Source of the DNA: AC-52 sp044870295
GTDB lineage: Bacteria; Actinomycetota; UBA4738
Direction of reading: 5' to 3'
Assembly: GCA_044870295.1 (NCBI GenBank)
Contig: JBIOYQ010000161.1
Location: 1-9,259 of the forward strand
Length of the DNA stretch: 9,259 nucleotides
Under the pieces are notes generated by a model that saw nothing but the letters and a program-made list of their open reading frames with translations, had not been told where the DNA came from and ran no database searches. Below are positions 6,133-9,259 of this stretch, piece after piece. Made by a program: the position numbers and the translations under genes. Each line of letters begins with the position of its first letter. Position 1 is the first letter of the stretch.

Positions 6133-7185
6133 CTAGCCTCCGCGGACGAAGAAGAACGAGATGGCCATGATGGAGTACGCCCCCAGGAGTTGAGCGCCCT
6201 CCAGCCAGTTGCTCCTTCCATCCATGGAGATCAGCGCGACGATCAACGTGGAAAGCCCCACGGCGGCCACCTCGAACGTGGTGAAGATGAAGTCCATCGG
6301 ATGCCCCACCGCAAGGCTGATGAAGACCAGGACCGGCGCCACGAACATGGCCACCTGGGTGGAGGATCCGATGGCGATCTCGAGCGTCACGTCCACCTTG
6401 TTCCGATAGGCGAACATCACGGCCGAGCTGTGCTCGGCGGCGTTCCCGATGATGGGGACCAGGATCAACCCGACGAAGAACTTGGTCAGCCCGAGATCCT
6501 TCAGCGCCGGCTCCAGGGCACCGACCAGCAACTCCGACTCGAGCGCCACCAGCGCCGTGGCCGACAGCAGGACCCCGACGGCCTTGCGCGCCGACCACTC
6601 CGCTTCCTCGTCCTCCGTCGGGGTGTGGAACAGGTGCTCGTGGGTGACCATGGTGAAGATGAGCGCGCAGGCGTACAGGGCGATCAACACGGCCGCCACG
6701 ATCCCGCTGACGATCTCTCGTTCCAGGAACTCATGGGTCCCGGTGGTGAGGACGAACAGGGCGGGCATCAACAAGCCGATCACCGCCAGGACCAGTGAGG
6801 TCGAGTGCACCCCCGCGGCCTGGGCGTTGTACTCCTGCTCCCGGTGTCGGATGCCGCCCACCACGAAGGACAGGCCGAGGACCAGGAGGAGGTTGCCCAG
6901 GATCGAACCGGTCAGCGATGCCTTCACCACCTCGAGCTCGTCGTCCAGGATCAGGAACACCGCGATGATCAGCTCGGTGACGTTGCCGAAGGTCGCGTTG
7001 AGGAGCCCGCCCATCCGGGGCCCTGACCGGATGGCCAGCTGCTCGGTGCTTCTCCCGATCAGACCGGCCAGCGGCAGGATGGCGCCCGCCGCGGTCAGGA
7101 ACACCAGCAAGTCCTGATCCAAGACCCGGGCCAGGAGGGACACGGGCACCAGCACCAGCAGCCAGCTCAGGCTCGGCTTCCTCAT
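6133..7185 (-). CDS. CaCA-family Ca2+/H+ antiporter (ChaA/CAX type)
   Basis: This is a 350-residue integral membrane protein with about ten or eleven hydrophobic segments. The two family repeats are clear: alpha-1 is GGLLNATFGNVTELIIA (59-75) and alpha-2 is VPIIGNAAEHSSAVMFA (243-259). Their acidic residues Glu71 and Glu251 bind and exchange the cation in CAX proteins. An acidic loop (PTEDEEAEW, 189-197) separates the two halves, as in the family. The length is normal. It probably exports Ca2+ (or another cation) in exchange for protons across the cytoplasmic membrane. The gene starts 19 bases after the iron-sulfur protein gene and lacks a Shine-Dalgarno sequence. A possible -10 close upstream suggests leaderless expression, so operon membership is uncertain. 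Confidence 0.93.
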   Translation of the reverse strand: MRKPSLSWLLVLVPVSLLARVLDQDLLVFLTAAGAILPLAGLIGRSTEQLAIRSGPRMGGLLNATFGNVTELIIAVFLILDDELEVVKASLTGSILGNLLLVLGLSFVVGGIRHREQEYNAQAAGVHSTSLVLAVIGLLMPALFVLTTGTHEFLEREIVSGIVAAVLIALYACALIFTMVTHEHLFHTPTEDEEAEWSARKAVGVLLSATALVALESELLVGALEPALKDLGLTKFFVGLILVPIIGNAAEHSSAVMFAYRNKVDVTLEIAIGSSTQVAMFVAPVLVFISLAVGHPMDFIFTTFEVAAVGLSTLIVALISMDGRSNWLEGAQLLGAYSIMAISFFFVRGG

Positions 7186-7192
7186 GGTGCGG

Positions 7193-7198
7193 AGCGTA
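7193..7198 (-). promoter_or_regulatory. Candidate -10 giving a leaderless antiporter mRNA
   Basis: TACGCT on the minus strand ends 7 bases before the ATG at 7185, the spacing seen for leaderless mRNAs in actinobacteria. No Shine-Dalgarno sequence precedes the ATG and no good -35 is seen. The element lies within the 19-base gap between the two genes. Confidence 0.35.
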
Positions 7199-7204
7199 CC
7201 CGGG

Positions 7205-8098
7205 TCAGTCGGCCGCTTGCCGACCCTCCGCCCCCGGCCGGTTCTGCACGAACTGGTAGCCGAACCTGCCCTTGATACAGAGGTGGCCGCGGGTGATGTC
7301 GTGGTCCAGTGGCGAGGTGACCTTCACGATCTCGTTGTCCTGCACGTGCAGCTCCACCGGGCACCCCACACCGCAGTATGGGCAGATCGTCTCGGTCACC
7401 TGTTGCCTCGTTTCGTCCCAGGTGCCGGCGTCGCGCATCTCGTGCTCGCTCTTGAACATGAGGGCGCCCGTGGGACAGACCCCGATGCAATTGCCGCAGT
7501 AGACGCACGCCGACTCGGTGAGCGGGACCACGTACTCCGTGGAGATCCCGGCGTCGAACCCCCTGCCGGCCACGGCGATGGCGAAGGTGTTCTGCGCGTC
7601 GACCCCGCACGCCTCCACGCACTTGTAGCAGAGGATGCACTTCGAGTAGTCGCGGACGTAGAGGTCGTTGTCCACCTTCACGGGTTGGGCCACCGTGGCC
7701 GGTTCGTCGCCGTATCGCGATGGGTCGGCGCCATAGCCATCCATCCACCCGCGGACCTCCTCGGAGCTCAGCGAGAGGTCCACCGAGGAAGCCAGGAACT
7801 CCAGGACCATGCGCCGGCTGTGCCGAACCCGCTCGGTGTCGGTCCCCACGGCCATCCCGGCTTCCACCTTCCGCGAGCAGGCGGGAACCAGCGCCCGGGA
7901 GCCTTCGACCTCGACCACGCAGACCCGGCAGACGTTCACCGGGGAGAGCGTCTCCAGGTAGCACAGCGTTGGCGTGTCCACGCCGGCCGCCCGGCACGCG
8001 TCGAGGATGGTGGTGCCCTCGGGAACGCGGAAGGGCCGGCCGTCGATGGTCAGATCGAGGAGGCGCCGCGGAGGCTCCACCGGGACGGGAGTGCTCAC
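7205..8098 (-). CDS. Iron-sulfur protein: N-terminal part of a formate dehydrogenase alpha/NuoG-type subunit
   Basis: The product is 297 residues; its GTG start overlaps the NuoF-like stop (GTGA). Domains in order: a [2Fe-2S] ferredoxin (about 13-90; Cys46, Cys57, Cys60, Cys74); a helical region (91-130) aligning with the NuoG His/Cys3 cluster domain but with none of its ligands; two [4Fe-4S] motifs (Cys154/157/160/164 and Cys198/201/204/208); and the first [4Fe-4S] motif of molybdopterin oxidoreductases (Cys239, Cys242, Cys246, Cys274). It stops 23 residues after Cys274. Full FdhA/FdsA proteins continue for about 600 more residues with the Mo-bisPGD domains, and these are absent here and downstream. 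The protein should pass electrons between the NADH-oxidising flavoprotein and a missing partner, in the cytoplasm. It could be a naturally split subunit, a truncated one, or a stand-alone diaphorase partner. Confidence 0.9.
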   Translation of the reverse strand: MSTPVPVEPPRRLLDLTIDGRPFRVPEGTTILDACRAAGVDTPTLCYLETLSPVNVCRVCVVEVEGSRALVPACSRKVEAGMAVGTDTERVRHSRRMVLEFLASSVDLSLSSEEVRGWMDGYGADPSRYGDEPATVAQPVKVDNDLYVRDYSKCILCYKCVEACGVDAQNTFAIAVAGRGFDAGISTEYVVPLTESACVYCGNCIGVCPTGALMFKSEHEMRDAGTWDETRQQVTETICPYCGVGCPVELHVQDNEIVKVTSPLDHDITRGHLCIKGRFGYQFVQNRPGAEGRQAAD

Positions 8099-9259
8099 GG
8101 ACTTCCTCCTTGCCCGTTCGCCCCGAACACGTGGAGTCGCCGGATCGCCGACTGCACCGCGCCGGCGGCGGTCTGGCCGAGGCCGCAGATCGATGCATCA
8201 CGCATGACCTTCGCGATCTCGTCGATCAGGGCGAGCTCGTCGGCGACCGATCCCTGAGGCCGCCCCTTCGCCAGCCGATGCAGAGCCTCTTCCTGACGGA
8301 CGGTTCCCACCCGACAGGGAACGCACTGCCCGCACGACTCGTCGCGAAAGAACGCCGCAATGCGCAGCACGATGTCGACCAGGTCCACGGTGTCGTCGAA
8401 GACCATGACGACGCCCGAGCCGAGCGTGTAGCCACCCGCCTTGGCATCTTCGAAGGTCAGGCGGACGTCGAGGTCGTCGGGCGAGAGGAAGGACCCGGCG
8501 GCCCCTCCGAGGAGGATCGCCTTCAGCGGCCGTCCATCGCGCACACCCCCCGCCATGCCCAGCAGCTCGCGCAGCGTGATGCCGTGTTCCACCTCGTAGA
8601 CGCCCGGCCGTTCCACGCACCCCGAGAGGCAGAACAGCCGGGTCCCGGTGGAATCTGGCGTGCCGGTCTTCGCGTACTCGGCGCCCCCGATCCCCAGGAT
8701 TTCGAGCACGTTGACCAGCGTCTCAACGTTGTTGATGCCCGTGGGCTTGCCGAACAACCCGTGGGTGACCGGGAAGGGCGGCTTGTTGCGTGGCTCGGGG
8801 CGCTTCCCCTCGATGGAGTTGAAGAGGGCGGTCTCCTCGCCGGCGATGTAGGCGCCGGCGCCGCGCCGGATCTCGATGTCGAACTTGATTCCGCTTCCCA
8901 GGATGTTCTCGCCGAGGAGGCCAGCAATGCGAGCTTCTTCGATGGCGTTCTGGAGGAAATGCGTGGCCAGCGGGTATTCACCCCGCACATAGATGTATCC
9001 GTGCTCCGAGCCGGTGGCGAACCCAGCGATCGTCAGCGCCTCCACGACGGCAAACGGATCTCCTTCCATGAGCACGCGGTCCTTGAACGTGCCGGGCTCG
9101 GATTCGTCGGCGTTGCACACGAAGTAGTGGGGACGTGCGGGCTGCCCGGCCACCGCCTCCCACTTCACTCCAGTCGGGAACGCGGCGCCGCCGCGGCCAA
9201 GCAACTTCGCTGCCTTGACCTCTTGAATGACTCCGTTGGGTCCCAGGTTCATCGCTCGC
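8095..9259 (-). CDS. NuoF/FdsB-like NAD(H)-binding flavoprotein subunit, 5' end outside window
   Basis: At least 385 residues are visible. The frame is open to the window edge. Because the ATG at 9252 begins only about 10 residues before the conserved core, the true start is probably outside, and family members usually carry a further N-terminal region. Residues below are counted from that ATG. The glycine-rich GRGGAAFPTGVKW (19-31) and NADESEPGTFKDR (47-59) form the FMN/NAD(H) site. GAGAYIAGEETALFNSIEG (131-149) follows. The N3-type [4Fe-4S] cluster ligands are Cys307, Cys310, Cys313 (SCGQCVPC) and Cys356 (ICGLG). It transfers electrons between NAD(H) and the iron-sulfur protein that follows by a 4-base overlap. 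This pairing occurs in complex I, NAD-dependent formate dehydrogenases and bidirectional hydrogenases. The FdhA-type partner favours a formate dehydrogenase-like system. Confidence 0.93.
   Translation of the reverse strand, partial: RAMNLGPNGVIQEVKAAKLLGRGGAAFPTGVKWEAVAGQPARPHYFVCNADESEPGTFKDRVLMEGDPFAVVEALTIAGFATGSEHGYIYVRGEYPLATHFLQNAIEEARIAGLLGENILGSGIKFDIEIRRGAGAYIAGEETALFNSIEGKRPEPRNKPPFPVTHGLFGKPTGINNVETLVNVLEILGIGGAEYAKTGTPDSTGTRLFCLSGCVERPGVYEVEHGITLRELLGMAGGVRDGRPLKAILLGGAAGSFLSPDDLDVRLTFEDAKAGGYTLGSGVVMVFDDTVDLVDIVLRIAAFFRDESCGQCVPCRVGTVRQEEALHRLAKGRPQGSVADELALIDEIAKVMRDASICGLGQTAAGAVQSAIRRLHVFGANGQGGSP
8105..8111 (-). promoter_or_regulatory. Ribosome binding site for the iron-sulfur protein
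   Basis: AAGGAGG on the minus strand lies inside the last codons of the NuoF-like gene, 6 bases before the GTG at 8098. With the GTGA overlap it indicates coupled translation of the two subunits. Confidence 0.8.

Noticed and set aside
6125..6141. Short inverted repeat GGAGGGC/GCCTCC between the convergent cupredoxin and antiporter genes
   Set aside because: Only about six pairs with a bulge, overlapping the antiporter stop, and no U-tract. Too weak to call a terminator.
7184..8257. Plus-strand open frame of 357 codons opposite the iron-sulfur gene
   Set aside because: The minus strand carries 16 cluster-ligand cysteines in correct spacing; the plus frame has no features.

Overview
The window is GC-rich, about two-thirds G+C by eye. 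Genes are tightly packed, GTG starts are common, and several products are secreted. Gene content and codon use resemble an actinobacterium or another high-GC soil or environmental lineage. No rRNA or other phylogenetic marker is present, so this placement is an inference. I see no tRNA, rRNA, CRISPR array, insertion sequence, integrase or phage gene.

Left part (1-3560, all on the minus strand). There are four genes. From the right they are a pirin-family cupin, a small membrane-anchored PepSY protein, a VOC/glyoxalase-fold gene with an apparent one-base frameshift, and a 484-residue secreted protein with two DUF11-like beta-sandwich repeats. Hairpins consistent with terminators follow the PepSY gene and the VOC gene. 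A plausible promoter precedes the secreted-protein gene. These four look like separate transcription units, not a pathway.

Middle part (3589-6106, plus strand). A secreted beta-propeller-like protein resembles DUF4185/GH183-type glycosidases. It is followed by a class I SAM methyltransferase and a secreted amicyanin-like blue copper protein. The propeller gene diverges from the pirin gene with essentially no intergenic DNA: the outermost ATG codons of the two genes share a CATG.

Right part (6133-9259, minus strand). A diaphorase-type electron-transfer module consists of a NuoF-like flavoprotein (5' end outside the window) and an iron-sulfur protein, joined by a GTGA stop/start overlap. The iron-sulfur protein looks like the N-terminal third of a formate dehydrogenase alpha subunit or NuoG. 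It carries a [2Fe-2S] domain, two [4Fe-4S] ferredoxin motifs and the first [4Fe-4S] motif of a molybdopterin oxidoreductase, and then ends. No molybdopterin catalytic domain follows. Instead, 19 bases later, a CaCA-family Ca2+/H+ antiporter begins. The protein also lacks the His/Cys3 cluster motif expected after its [2Fe-2S] domain. This incomplete or split redox module beside a cation antiporter is the most interesting part of the window, although nothing in the sequence proves that the antiporter and the redox proteins work together.
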